This document shows, piece after piece, positions 35,454 to 45,596 of a DNA stretch of 64,000 nucleotides; within the stretch, counting starts at the first letter, position 1; each line of letters begins with the position of its first letter. Position numbers and translations under genes: made by a program. The notes under the pieces were generated by a model. The model ran no database searches and was not told the DNA's origin. It was given only the letters and a program-made list of their open reading frames with translations. This DNA comes from Alphaproteobacteria bacterium. GTDB taxonomy: Bacteria > Pseudomonadota > Alphaproteobacteria > Micropepsales > Micropepsaceae. The stretch lies in NCBI GenBank assembly GCA_947474645.1, contig CANJJD010000001.1, forward strand, positions 124,001 to 188,000. The letters are read 5' to 3'.

Positions 35454-36374
35454 ATGGCCCGGGCACCTGATTCCTCGCATCTGATCGAGAGCTTTCTCGA
35501 CATGATGAGCGCCGAGCGCGGCGCGGGCGCCAACACCCTGGCCGCCTATCGCCGCGACCTGCTGGATTTTGCAGGGCACGCCGATCCGGCCAAGGCCGGC
35601 CGGGACGAGGTGCGCGGCTTTCTCACCGGCCTGTCGCGTGCGGGGCTGGCGGCCTCCACCCAGGCGCGCAAGCTGTCGGCGCTGCGCCAGTTCTACGGCT
35701 TTCTCTATGGCGAGGGCATTCGGACCGACGATCCCACCCAGACCATCGCCGCGCCGCAAGCGCGCCGGCCGCTGCCCAAGATCCTGTCCGGCAACGACCT
35801 GGAGGCGATGCTGACAACGGCGGCCGAAGACCAGACGCCGCAAGGCCTGCGCCTGACCCTGATCGTGGAGATGCTGTATGGCGGCGGCTTGCGCGTGTCC
35901 GAACTGGCGGGACTGACCTTGGCGGCGGTGCGAACCAAGGAGAACTTCATCCGCATTACCGGCAAGGGCAACAAGGAGCGGTTGTCGCCGATGAGCGGCG
36001 CCGCCCGCGACGCGCTGAACGCCTATCTGGACGTGCGCAGCGCCTTCATTCCCAAGGACGACAAGAACAACCGTTATCTGTTTGCCTCGCGCGGCGAGGA
36101 GGGCTTCCTCACCCGTCGGCGCTTTCACCAACTGCTCAAGGCGCTGGCGCTCAAGGCCGGCGTGAACCCGGAGAAAGTCTCGCCGCATGTGCTGCGCCAT
36201 GCCTTCGCCACCCATCTGGTGGAAGGCGGCGCGGACCTGCGCAGCGTGCAGACCTTGCTGGGCCATGCCGACATCGCCACCACCCAGATCTATACCCATG
36301 TGGCGCGCGATCATCTGACCAAGGTGATGCGCGGCGCCCATCCCCTGGCCAAGGCCGTCAAAAAGGTCCGTTAA
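35454..36374 (+). CDS. xerD: tyrosine recombinase XerD/XerC
   Basis: A 306-residue site-specific recombinase that resolves chromosome dimers at dif with its partner and FtsK. The SAM-like core-binding domain covers about residues 8-95. All catalytic residues are visible: Arg147 in GGGLRVSEL, Lys171 in GKGNKER, His245 and Arg248 in HVLRHAFATHL, His271 in LGHADIATTQ and the nucleophile Tyr280. XerD rather than XerC is favoured by the neighbourhood (aroKB upstream, accA downstream), an arrangement I associate with alphaproteobacterial xerD. Not evidence for an integrated element. Confidence 0.9.
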   Translation: MARAPDSSHLIESFLDMMSAERGAGANTLAAYRRDLLDFAGHADPAKAGRDEVRGFLTGLSRAGLAASTQARKLSALRQFYGFLYGEGIRTDDPTQTIAAPQARRPLPKILSGNDLEAMLTTAAEDQTPQGLRLTLIVEMLYGGGLRVSELAGLTLAAVRTKENFIRITGKGNKERLSPMSGAARDALNAYLDVRSAFIPKDDKNNRYLFASRGEEGFLTRRRFHQLLKALALKAGVNPEKVSPHVLRHAFATHLVEGGADLRSVQTLLGHADIATTQIYTHVARDHLTKVMRGAHPLAKAVKKVR

Positions 36375-36457
36375 CCTATTGGAAAAACAGGGTTCTTTAG
36401 GCGTTTCCTTTCATGGATGCCTGTGTCATTTTCCCGTTTGGTTGGGTGATTTGAGCC

Positions 36458-37408
36458 ATGCATTACCTGGAATTTGAGCGGCCCATTGCCGAGCTGGAAG
36501 GAAAAATCGTTGAGCTGCGCAAGCTCGCCGAGGAAGACCCCAGCATGGACATTGATGGCGAAGTGGAGCGGCTGCAGAGCCGCGCCGGCACGCTTGTGGC
36601 TGACACCTATGCGCGCCTGACGCCCTGGCAAAAGGTGCAGGTGGCGCGGCATCCGGGCCGTCCGCATTTCCTCGATTACGCCCGCCAGATCCTGGAAGAC
36701 TTCACGCCGCTGGCCGGCGATCGCGCTTTTGGCGAGGACCAGGCGGTTGTGGCGGGCCTGGCGCGTTTCCGCGGCCGTCCCGTCGCCTTTATCGGCCAGG
36801 AAAAGGGCAACGACACCCAAAGCCGCATCAAGCACAATTTCGGCTCCGCCATGCCGGAAGGCTATCGCAAGGCGGCGCGCATCTTCGAACTGGCCGACCG
36901 TTTCGGCCTGCCGGTGCTGTCCTTTGCCGACACCGCCGGCGCCTATCCGGGGGTGTCGGCGGAAGAACGCGGCCAGGCCGAAGCCATTGCCCGCTCGATC
37001 TCGGCGGGGCTGTCGGTCAAGACGCCCTTCATCGCCACCATCATCGGCGAAGGCATGTCGGGCGGCGCCATCGCCATCGCCGCGGCATCCCGCGTCTATA
37101 TGCTGGAACATTCCATCTATTCGGTGATCTCGCCTGAGGGGTGCGCCTCCATCCTGTGGCGCAGCGCCGACAAGGCGCAGGAAGCGGCCACGGCGCTGAA
37201 GATCACCGCCCAGGACCTGCTGGAGCTCAAGGTGATTGACGCCATCGTGCCGGAGCCCGTGGGCGGCGCCCATCGCGGGCCGTCCGACACCATCGAGGCA
37301 GTCGCCGACCAGATCGCGGCGGGCCTGAAGGAAATGGAAGGCATCTCCGGCGAGGAACTGCTGCGCCAGCGCCGCGCCAAGTTTCTGGGCATCGGGCGAA
37401 GGCTGTAA
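36458..37408 (+). CDS. accA: acetyl-CoA carboxylase carboxyltransferase subunit alpha
   Basis: A 316-residue subunit of the carboxyltransferase that makes malonyl-CoA for fatty acid synthesis. The N-terminal helical hairpin (LEFERPIAELEGKI) is followed by the crotonase-fold domain with QEKGNDTQSRIKHNFG, ADTAGAYPGVSAEERGQ, GEGMSGGAIAI and VISPEGCASILW. Length and motifs match the family. Its partner accD is not in the window. Confidence 0.97.
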   Translation: MHYLEFERPIAELEGKIVELRKLAEEDPSMDIDGEVERLQSRAGTLVADTYARLTPWQKVQVARHPGRPHFLDYARQILEDFTPLAGDRAFGEDQAVVAGLARFRGRPVAFIGQEKGNDTQSRIKHNFGSAMPEGYRKAARIFELADRFGLPVLSFADTAGAYPGVSAEERGQAEAIARSISAGLSVKTPFIATIIGEGMSGGAIAIAAASRVYMLEHSIYSVISPEGCASILWRSADKAQEAATALKITAQDLLELKVIDAIVPEPVGGAHRGPSDTIEAVADQIAAGLKEMEGISGEELLRQRRAKFLGIGRRL

Positions 37409-37423
37409 GGCCCGCCCGGTCCG

Positions 37424-37765
37424 TCATTCATTGATTTCCATCGAACGGCTTGCGCCACCCGGGTCGCAGGAAGCGAAAGGATTGGCGCAAACCCAGTGCA
37501 GGTTATGCTCCTTCATCGAATGAACGTAATTGATGACAGGTTCGTCAAATTCCCATGTCCCGCAATCCGAGCCGGGTCCGGCACCGCCATCGGGATATTT
37601 TCTGATCTGCCCTGCGGGGCATCCTCCCGGATTGTAGACAATGCCCTTGCCTGACCGGGGGGCGGGCGAGGGCTTTCCTGACCCGGCATCGGCTTTCGCC
37701 ACGCCTGCTACCGTCACATTGACGACAAGGACACAAACCAAGGCCACCGCAGCAGCATGTTTCAT
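37424..37765 (-). CDS. small secreted cysteine-containing protein, unknown
   Basis: A 113-residue protein with a signal peptide (HAAAVALVCVLVVNVTVAGVAKA). The mature part has four Cys (CPAGQ, DCGTWE, WVCANPF, SCDPGG), suggesting two disulfides. AGGGAG is nine bases before the ATG. Not recognised. It converges on accA with 15 bp between stops and diverges from the 39-aa gene. Confidence 0.6.
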   Translation of the reverse strand: MKHAAAVALVCVLVVNVTVAGVAKADAGSGKPSPAPRSGKGIVYNPGGCPAGQIRKYPDGGAGPGSDCGTWEFDEPVINYVHSMKEHNLHWVCANPFASCDPGGASRSMEINE

Positions 37766-37835
37766 TTGACCCGCTCCCTCTGGTGAGCCGAGTATTAAGG
37801 GTATTGTCAGGAACGCAACATCTCAGGGGGCGGCA

Positions 37836-37955
37836 ATGGCACTTAAATTATCCTGGACGGACCGGTTTCTGTTTTCGCCTTTCTTTCGAAAGCTCGTCCT
37901 GTCGGCATTCGCGTCCATCATCATGCTGATGGCCGTGGTGTATTTTTTCGGCTGA
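37836..37955 (+). CDS. 39-residue single-pass membrane protein
   Basis: A short gene with ATG at 37836 and TGA at 37953-37955. The product has a basic, aromatic start (MALKLSWTDRFLFSPFFRK) and one hydrophobic helix (LVLSAFASIIMLMAVVYFF). A strong AGGGGG (37825-37830) lies five bases before the ATG. The stop lies in a perfect 9-bp hairpin (37949-37969) and a terminator follows at 37986-38020. These signals support a real small-protein gene; the function is unknown. Confidence 0.65.
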   Translation: MALKLSWTDRFLFSPFFRKLVLSAFASIIMLMAVVYFFG

Positions 37956-37969
37956 GCAAGGCTCAGCCG
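37949..37969. other. hairpin over the stop codon of the 39-aa gene
   Basis: Perfect 9-bp stem CGGCTGAGC/GCTCAGCCG with a 3-base loop; the TGA stop of the small gene lies in its left arm. It may protect the mRNA 3' end or be the first half of a two-hairpin terminator. Confidence 0.6.
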
Positions 37970-37985
37970 GCGCCAACGGCAAAGA

Positions 37986-38020
37986 AAAAGGCCCGGCATC
38001 GCGCCGGGCCTTTTCTTTTT
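37986..38020. terminator. bidirectional rho-independent terminator
   Basis: A perfect 12-bp stem AAAAGGCCCGGC/GCCGGGCCTTTT (37986-37997 and 38003-38014) with a 5-base loop, followed by CTTTTT; the other strand has the mirror T-rich tail (complement of 37981-37989). It serves the 39-aa gene on the plus strand and the CsgG/HfaB-like gene on the minus strand. Confidence 0.92.
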
Positions 38021-38030
38021 GCGGATCGCG

Positions 38031-38978
38031 CTACTTGTAGTTCGCGATGGAGAGCTGCGACACCCAGCCCTTGTTGCCGACTTCGTCGGCCACTTCCACC
38101 CACATGCCTTCCTTGTTGCCGGTGGGATAGAGGATCACGCCGGCTTCCAGCGGCTTGAGCACCTTGCTTTTCTCATCGGCGCTGGCGCGCATCATGCCGG
38201 GACGGGCCAGGGTGACGGCCTGGGCCGGCGCATCGGCGCGTGCGTCGGTGGACAGGCCGCCCATCTCGCCCACCAGCCTGGTATAGGCGTCGATGTAAGC
38301 CAGGATCACGACCTGGCCGATGGCGGTGTTCTGGTAGTTGGAAATGCCCGCCGCGCCGAAGCCGCCCAGCCCGAAACCGCCGCCGCCCACGCCGAAGCCG
38401 ACATCGGTCTTGGAGCCATGGCCCTGGGCGATCGCCTGCTGCTCGCTGGTGCGCACATTGGTGACGGTCAGCACCACGTCCGCCGTCTTGGAGGAGACGT
38501 TGATGTTGGAAACAATGGCGCCGGCAAAACCGCCCAGCAGACCACCCGCCAGCGCGCCGAAATTGGTGCCGCCGGAATTGCCGTTTTTGGACGCAATGTC
38601 AGGCACCAAAATATAATCCGCCGCCCGCACCTGGCCGCCGCCGACATTGGCGCCGCCCTGCAGGGTGCCGCCGGCCGCCAGGGCGCGTTCCTGCTGGGCC
38701 ATTTCAAACGCCTTGCCGCGATCCACCAGGGTGAAGCAGCCGGACTTCATCACAAAGACCTTTAGCAGCGCTTCGGGCGATTCCAGGCCAAGGCCTTCCC
38801 ACCACCTTGTGTCCGGCTCGCGGATGGCCAGGCTGCCGATCTTGCGGCCGCAGGTGGGAATCTCGGACTGTTTCTGGTCCATCTTGCGGCTGGCAGAGGA
38901 CTGGGAGAAGGCCGGTGTCACCAGCAGGCTGGAGGAGACAAGGCAGGCCGAGGCCGCTGTCGCTAGGAACTTGCGCAT
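38031..38978 (-). CDS. CsgG/HfaB-like secreted protein with a C-terminal SH3-like domain
   Basis: A 315-residue protein with a signal peptide (KFLATAASACLVSSSLLVTPAFS). Its central domain (about 40-225) resembles CsgG/HfaB outer-membrane secretion or holdfast-anchor proteins: CFTLVDRGKAFEMAQQERAL, RAADYILVPDI, and a Gly-rich GFGVGGGGFGLGGFGAAG segment. The last 70 residues look like an SH3-type cell-wall domain (VTLARPGMMRASADEKSKVL...EGMWVEVADEVGNKGWV). No lipobox Cys is apparent at the signal cleavage site, unlike CsgG. The ATG at 38978 has a GGGG ahead of it. No curli or holdfast genes adjoin. Confidence 0.75.
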   Translation of the reverse strand: MRKFLATAASACLVSSSLLVTPAFSQSSASRKMDQKQSEIPTCGRKIGSLAIREPDTRWWEGLGLESPEALLKVFVMKSGCFTLVDRGKAFEMAQQERALAAGGTLQGGANVGGGQVRAADYILVPDIASKNGNSGGTNFGALAGGLLGGFAGAIVSNINVSSKTADVVLTVTNVRTSEQQAIAQGHGSKTDVGFGVGGGGFGLGGFGAAGISNYQNTAIGQVVILAYIDAYTRLVGEMGGLSTDARADAPAQAVTLARPGMMRASADEKSKVLKPLEAGVILYPTGNKEGMWVEVADEVGNKGWVSQLSIANYK

Positions 38979-39063
38979 GATGAACCCCTTTGAAATGCAG
39001 ATACGCGGATTGTACGCCACCGCGCGGACGGCAGATTAGCGCGAGGTGAAAAATCTGCAATGA

Positions 39064-39149
39064 GGAGCGGTGGCCGCAGGCCACGAAATGGTCCAGTGGA
39101 CCATTTCGAGCGACGAATGCCCGGAGCGTAAGCGACGGGCCGGAGGCTA
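39064..39149. repeat. three-hairpin structured repeat, type B, copy 2
   Basis: Hairpin 1 is GTGGCC-GCA-GGCCAC (39070-39084). Hairpin 2 is a 25-base palindrome (39084-39108) with core GGTCCAGTGGACC and flanks CGAAAT/ATTTCG. Hairpin 3 is GCCCG (39119-39123), loop GAGCGTAAGCGA, CGGGC (39136-39140). Its end coincides with the TAG stop of corA on the minus strand. Same order and loops as copy 1 at 28461-28547, with changed but still pairing stems. Confidence 0.87.
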
Positions 39150-40091
39150 CTCCCACCACCCTTTATGCCGGAACCACAGCAGCGGCAGCAGGGCGCTGAC
39201 AGCGATCAGGACCAGTGCAAAAGGGTAGCCCCAGGGCCAGGACAGTTCGGGCATGAAATGGAAGTTCATGCCATAGACGCCCGCCACCAGCACCGGCGGG
39301 ATGCCGACCACCGACCAGATGGTCATGATCTTGAACAGGTCGTTCTGTTCGGTGGTGATGAAGCCAAGGTCCGCGTCCAGCAGGAACTGGAGCTTGTCGG
39401 TGAGATGGACTTCGTATTCGTTCAGCGACTGGACGTCGGCGGCGGCCATTTTCAGCCGCGCCTTGACCTGGCTTTCCAGCCAGCCGTCGCCATGCTCGGC
39501 GACAAAGGGGACGGCGCGCTGCAGCACCAGCAAGGTATCGCGGATATAGGATAGCCGCTCGCCGATATCGCCGATCTCGACCAGCGTGTCGCGCAGCATG
39601 CGGTTGATGCGCGCCACCTTGTTCTTCTGCAACTGCTGCATGTTCTTGTGGAAGATGCGCTGGGAAATCCGCAACGCCTCGGCGCGCAGTTCCTCCAGCC
39701 GGTCGGCGCCATAGTCAATCATGGCCTCCAGGATGACCAGGAAGATGTCCGGGGCGCTGCGTTCGCGCCGCTTCACCCGTTGGGTGATGGCGTCGAAGGT
39801 GTGAAGCTGGGCAAAGCGCACCGTCACCAGCAGGTCCCGGCTCAGGACGAAGCCCAGGGGTGTGGTTTCGTCCTCACCATCGCCGGATTTCTTGTGCGGG
39901 GTGACCGGGACGGAGATGGTGAAGGCGTCGTCCTCATATTGGAGGCGGCTGGAGAATTCGATTTCCTCCAATTTCTCACGGGGCGGGATGTCCAGGCCGT
40001 ACTTGGTGCAGGCCTCGCCGATTTCCGCATTGGTGGGATTGAACAGGTCCACCCAGACTGTCTTGCCGCCGGATTGATGCTCTGTCAGCAC
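39147..40091 (-). CDS. corA: CorA-family magnesium/divalent cation transporter
   Basis: A 314-residue inner-membrane channel. A large cytoplasmic domain (VWVDLFNPTNAEIG...) and a long stalk helix lead to two C-terminal membrane helices separated by the signature YGMNF, with an acidic loop before the second helix. The GTG at 40091 gives a family-like start (LTEHQSGGKTVWVDL). An in-frame TTG at 40148 would add residues PHPELVEG that come from the repeat at 40113-40178, so it is disfavoured. Lies downstream of secA on the same strand. Confidence 0.9.
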   Translation of the reverse strand: MLTEHQSGGKTVWVDLFNPTNAEIGEACTKYGLDIPPREKLEEIEFSSRLQYEDDAFTISVPVTPHKKSGDGEDETTPLGFVLSRDLLVTVRFAQLHTFDAITQRVKRRERSAPDIFLVILEAMIDYGADRLEELRAEALRISQRIFHKNMQQLQKNKVARINRMLRDTLVEIGDIGERLSYIRDTLLVLQRAVPFVAEHGDGWLESQVKARLKMAAADVQSLNEYEVHLTDKLQFLLDADLGFITTEQNDLFKIMTIWSVVGIPPVLVAGVYGMNFHFMPELSWPWGYPFALVLIAVSALLPLLWFRHKGWWE

Positions 40092-40112
40092 GGACTCATC
40101 CCCAGAACCTCT

Positions 40113-40178
40113 CCCTTCGACAAGCTCAGGGTGAGGACTCTTTCTCAATCCTCATGCTGAGCTTGTCGAAGCATGAGG
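40113..40178. repeat. palindromic repeat with CTTCGACAAGCTCAG arms, type C, copy 1
   Basis: Perfect 14-bp arms TTCGACAAGCTCAG (40116-40129) and CTGAGCTTGTCGAA (40157-40170), with further flanking similarity (CCCTTCG...GGGTGAGG and CCTCATG...CATGAGG). It fills the gap between secA and corA. This family is widespread in bacterial genomes. A second copy lies at 49484-49547. Confidence 0.85.
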
Positions 40179-40196
40179 CGGCACTGAATTAAACTT

Positions 40197-42968
<2,772 letters not shown>

Positions 42969-43121
42969 GAAATCCTCAAACAACGGGCCGGAATTTGGGG
43001 CGGAGGGACCGCCTTTTCCGCATGGCGGCCGCGCGGGAGACATAAGAACGCGCTAGTCTCTTGTCAAACCGGGGGTTTTTAAGAATATCCGCCCCCACCG
43101 AATGGGGGATTTAAGGGGAAA

Positions 43122-44387
43122 ATGGCCAAAAGCAGCAAAGCGACTCAAAAACAGGGTCCAGCCGTATCCCCCTTGGCGCCCAAGGCCTTCCCCAAGCTGC
43201 CCCCCTTGGCCGGGGTTCGGCTGGCAACTTGCGCCGCCGGGGTGCGCTATGCCCAGCGTACCGACGTGCTTCTGGCGCTGTTGGCGCCCGGCACCCAGGC
43301 GGCCGGGGTTTTCACCACCTCCAAGACGGCCAGCGCGCCGGTGCTGTGGTGCCGCGACAAGTTGAAGGGCGGCGAGGCCCGGGTGCTGGTGGTCAACAGC
43401 GGCAACGCCAATGCCTTTACCGGCAAGGCCGGCCAGGAGGGCGTGCGCGCCATCGCCGAGGAAGCCGCCGCCGTGGCGCGCTGTCGTGGGTCCGAAGTGT
43501 TCATGGCCTCCACCGGGGTGATCGGCGAGCCGCTGCCCACCCAGAAGATCACCAAGGTCCTGTCCGGGCTGGTGGCGCAGGGCGCTGCCGGCAACTGGCG
43601 CGCCGCGGCCGACGCCATCATGACCACCGACACCTACCCCAAGGCCGCCACCGCCACCGCGCATATCGACGGCGTGAAGGTCACCATCAACGGCATCGCC
43701 AAGGGCTCGGGCATGATCGCGCCCGACATGGCGACCATGCTGAGCTTTGTCTTCACCGATGCCAGCCTGCCGGCCAGCGTGCTGCAGGAATGTTTGAGCG
43801 CGGGCGTGGGGCCGTCCTTCAACTCCATCACGGTGGATTCGGACACCTCCACCAGCGACACGCTGATGCTGTTCGCCACCGGCAAGGGCGGCAAGCACAC
43901 CGCCATCGCCAAGGCGGCGGACAAGAAGCTGACCGAATTCCGCCGGGCGCTGGATGCGGTGTTGCTGGATCTGGCGCTGCAAGTGGTCAAGGACGGCGAG
44001 GGCGCCCAGAAGCTGGTGCGCATCGACGTCACCGGCGCCGAAAGCGATAAGGCGGCCAAGCGCATCGGGCTTTCCATCGCCAATTCGCCGCTGGTCAAGA
44101 CTGCGGTGGCCGGCAACGACGCCAACTGGGGCCGCATTGTGATGGCGGTGGGCAAGAGCGGCGAAGCGGCCGACCGCGACAAGCTGAAGATCAGCTTCGG
44201 CGGTCATGTGGTTGCCGAAAAGGGCATGCGCGCCGCCAGGTACAACGAGGCCACCGCCACCAAGGCGGTATCGGGCCGCGAGGTGCAGATCGCGGTGGAC
44301 ATCGGACTGGGCACGGGCGCGGCGCGGGTTTGGACCTGCGACCTCACCCATGGCTATATCGACATCAACGGCAGCTATCGTTCTTGA
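43122..44387 (+). CDS. argJ: bifunctional ornithine acetyltransferase / N-acetylglutamate synthase
   Basis: A 421-residue Ntn-hydrolase-fold enzyme of the arginine pathway that recycles the acetyl group from N-acetylornithine to glutamate. The self-cleavage site is Ala204-Thr205 in APDMATML, which would yield alpha and beta chains with Thr205 as the nucleophile. Other features: [37 protein letters not shown] and the C-terminal [13 protein letters not shown]. The Lys/Pro-rich first 25 residues are an extension. AAGGGG precedes the ATG. Confidence 0.97.
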   Translation: MAKSSKATQKQGPAVSPLAPKAFPKLPPLAGVRLATCAAGVRYAQRTDVLLALLAPGTQAAGVFTTSKTASAPVLWCRDKLKGGEARVLVVNSGNANAFTGKAGQEGVRAIAEEAAAVARCRGSEVFMASTGVIGEPLPTQKITKVLSGLVAQGAAGNWRAAADAIMTTDTYPKAATATAHIDGVKVTINGIAKGSGMIAPDMATMLSFVFTDASLPASVLQECLSAGVGPSFNSITVDSDTSTSDTLMLFATGKGGKHTAIAKAADKKLTEFRRALDAVLLDLALQVVKDGEGAQKLVRIDVTGAESDKAAKRIGLSIANSPLVKTAVAGNDANWGRIVMAVGKSGEAADRDKLKISFGGHVVAEKGMRAARYNEATATKAVSGREVQIAVDIGLGTGAARVWTCDLTHGYIDINGSYRS

Positions 44388-44427
44388 TAGTTGGGGATGC
44401 TCTTTCGATAGCTAAATCAGCAAATTT

Positions 44428-44530
44428 GTCATGGCCCGCAAATGCGGGCCATCCAGATGGCGCCAGCACTCAACCTTCAGGATATTCACCCATCCAACTG
44501 GATGGCCCACACTCCGGTGGGCCATGACAG
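44428..44530. repeat. nested palindromic repeat, type A, copy 2
   Basis: Outer arms TGTCAT (44428-44433) and ATGACA (44525-44530); hairpin ATGGCCCGC-AAAT-GCGGGCCAT (44432-44453); inner arms CATCCAG/CTGGATG (44451-44457 and 44499-44505); second hairpin ATGGCCCA...TGGGCCAT (44503-44526). It lies between the convergent stops of argJ and osmC. Same design as 12707-12782, with different stem sequences. Confidence 0.83.
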
Positions 44531-44540
44531 TATTGCGAGC

Positions 44541-44963
44541 TTAGACCAGTTCGGCATCCAGGCTGATGGCGGCGTTCAGAACCTTGGACACCGGGCAGCC
44601 TTTTTCCGCCATGCCGGCCAGTTCCTTGAACTTGGCCGCGTCAATGCCGGGAATTTTTGCCCGCAAGGTGAGATGCGATTTGGTGATGGCAAAACCGTCG
44701 CCCTGTTTTTCCAGGGTGATCTCGGCCTTGGTATTCATCTCGGTGGCGGTGAAGCCGGCATCGCCCAGGATCTTGGACAGCGCCATGGTGAAGCAGCCGG
44801 CATGGGCCGCGCCGATCAATTCTTCCGGGTTGGTGCCGGGACCGCCTTCGAAGCGGGCGACGAAGCCATAGGGATGATCCTTGAGGGCGCCGCTCTTGGT
44901 CGAGATTGCGCCTACGCCGTCCTTCAGGCCGCCCTGCCATTTTGCCGTGCCGAATGTCGTCAT
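44541..44963 (-). CDS. osmC: OsmC-family peroxiredoxin
   Basis: A 140-residue OsmC/Ohr-fold protein that reduces organic peroxides. The two catalytic cysteines are Cys57 in HAGCFTMAL and Cys123 in EKGCPVSKVL; the substrate-side GGPGTNPEELIGAAHA is present. The AKWQGGLKDGVGAIST start is typical of OsmC rather than Ohr. GGAGGA precedes the ATG. Converges on argJ across the type A repeat and diverges from mutT. Confidence 0.93.
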   Translation of the reverse strand: MTTFGTAKWQGGLKDGVGAISTKSGALKDHPYGFVARFEGGPGTNPEELIGAAHAGCFTMALSKILGDAGFTATEMNTKAEITLEKQGDGFAITKSHLTLRAKIPGIDAAKFKELAGMAEKGCPVSKVLNAAISLDAELV

Positions 44964-45057
44964 GCCGTCCTCCTGTTGAAATCGCAGACAGTTTCGTACA
45001 AGCGTTAAGCCGTGCTAACCATCCCGTTTAACGTGAGTTTAGCCCCGTGACGCCAGA

Positions 45058-45468
45058 ATGACCACGCCGCAACCAGTTCTACTTGTCGTTGCGGTGGCGT
45101 TGGTGGATCCCGACGGCCGCGTGCTTCTGGCTCAGCGTCCCGAAGGCAAGGCGATGGCGGGGCTATGGGAATTTCCGGGGGGAAAGGTCGAGGCGGCAGA
45201 ACAGCCGGAAGCAGCGCTGATCCGCGAGCTTCGGGAGGAGCTGGGCATTGCGGTCAGGCCCGCCTGTCTCGCGCCATTCACCTTTGCTTCGCATACCTAC
45301 GACGCATTTCACCTTTTGATGCCGCTCTATATCTGCCGCCGCTGGGACGGCACGCCCGCGCCCAGGCATCATGCGGCCCTCAGATGGGTCCGCCCGCGCG
45401 ACATGAAGGATTTTCCCATGCCCGCGGCCGACTTGCCGCTTATTCCCATGCTGCGCGATCTCTTGTGA
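45058..45468 (+). CDS. mutT: 8-oxo-dGTP diphosphatase MutT-like Nudix hydrolase
   Basis: A 136-residue Nudix enzyme. The complete Nudix box spans residues 42-64 (Gly42, Glu48, Arg56, Glu57, Glu60, Glu61, Gly63). GLWEFPGGK and LAQRPEGK are typical of MutT and related (deoxy)nucleoside triphosphate pyrophosphohydrolases that clean oxidised dGTP or CTP. Its TGA overlaps the GTG start of the Flp-like pilin gene, an unexpected partner. Confidence 0.92.
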   Translation: MTTPQPVLLVVAVALVDPDGRVLLAQRPEGKAMAGLWEFPGGKVEAAEQPEAALIRELREELGIAVRPACLAPFTFASHTYDAFHLLMPLYICRRWDGTPAPRHHAALRWVRPRDMKDFPMPAADLPLIPMLRDLL

Positions 45469-45596
45469 AGAACAGCGCCGGCGCCACCAGCATGGAATAT
45501 GCCCTGATCGCCAGCCTGATCGCGATCGTGATCGTCACCGGCGTCACCGCGGTCGGCACAAAACTCTCCACCTTCTACGCCGCCGTTACCCCTTAA
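45465..45596 (+). CDS. Flp-type (type IVb) pilin, orphan
   Basis: A 43-residue protein beginning at GTG 45465, whose GTGA junction overlaps the mutT stop. It has the Flp prepilin layout: a 6-residue leader ending in Gly6, then ATSMEYALIASLIAIVIV with Glu at +5 and Tyr at +6 of the mature form, and a short tail. Flp pilins polymerise into Tad pili after processing by a CpaA/TadV peptidase. No tad/cpa genes lie within the window. The last 11 bp overlap the convergent methyltransferase gene. Confidence 0.78.
   Translation: MKNSAGATSMEYALIASLIAIVIVTGVTAVGTKLSTFYAAVTP

Noticed and set aside
35454-36374. XerD-like recombinase as evidence for an integrated element
   Set aside because: Housekeeping Xer protein in a core-gene neighbourhood (aroKB, accA) with no attachment repeats, tRNA or phage genes nearby.
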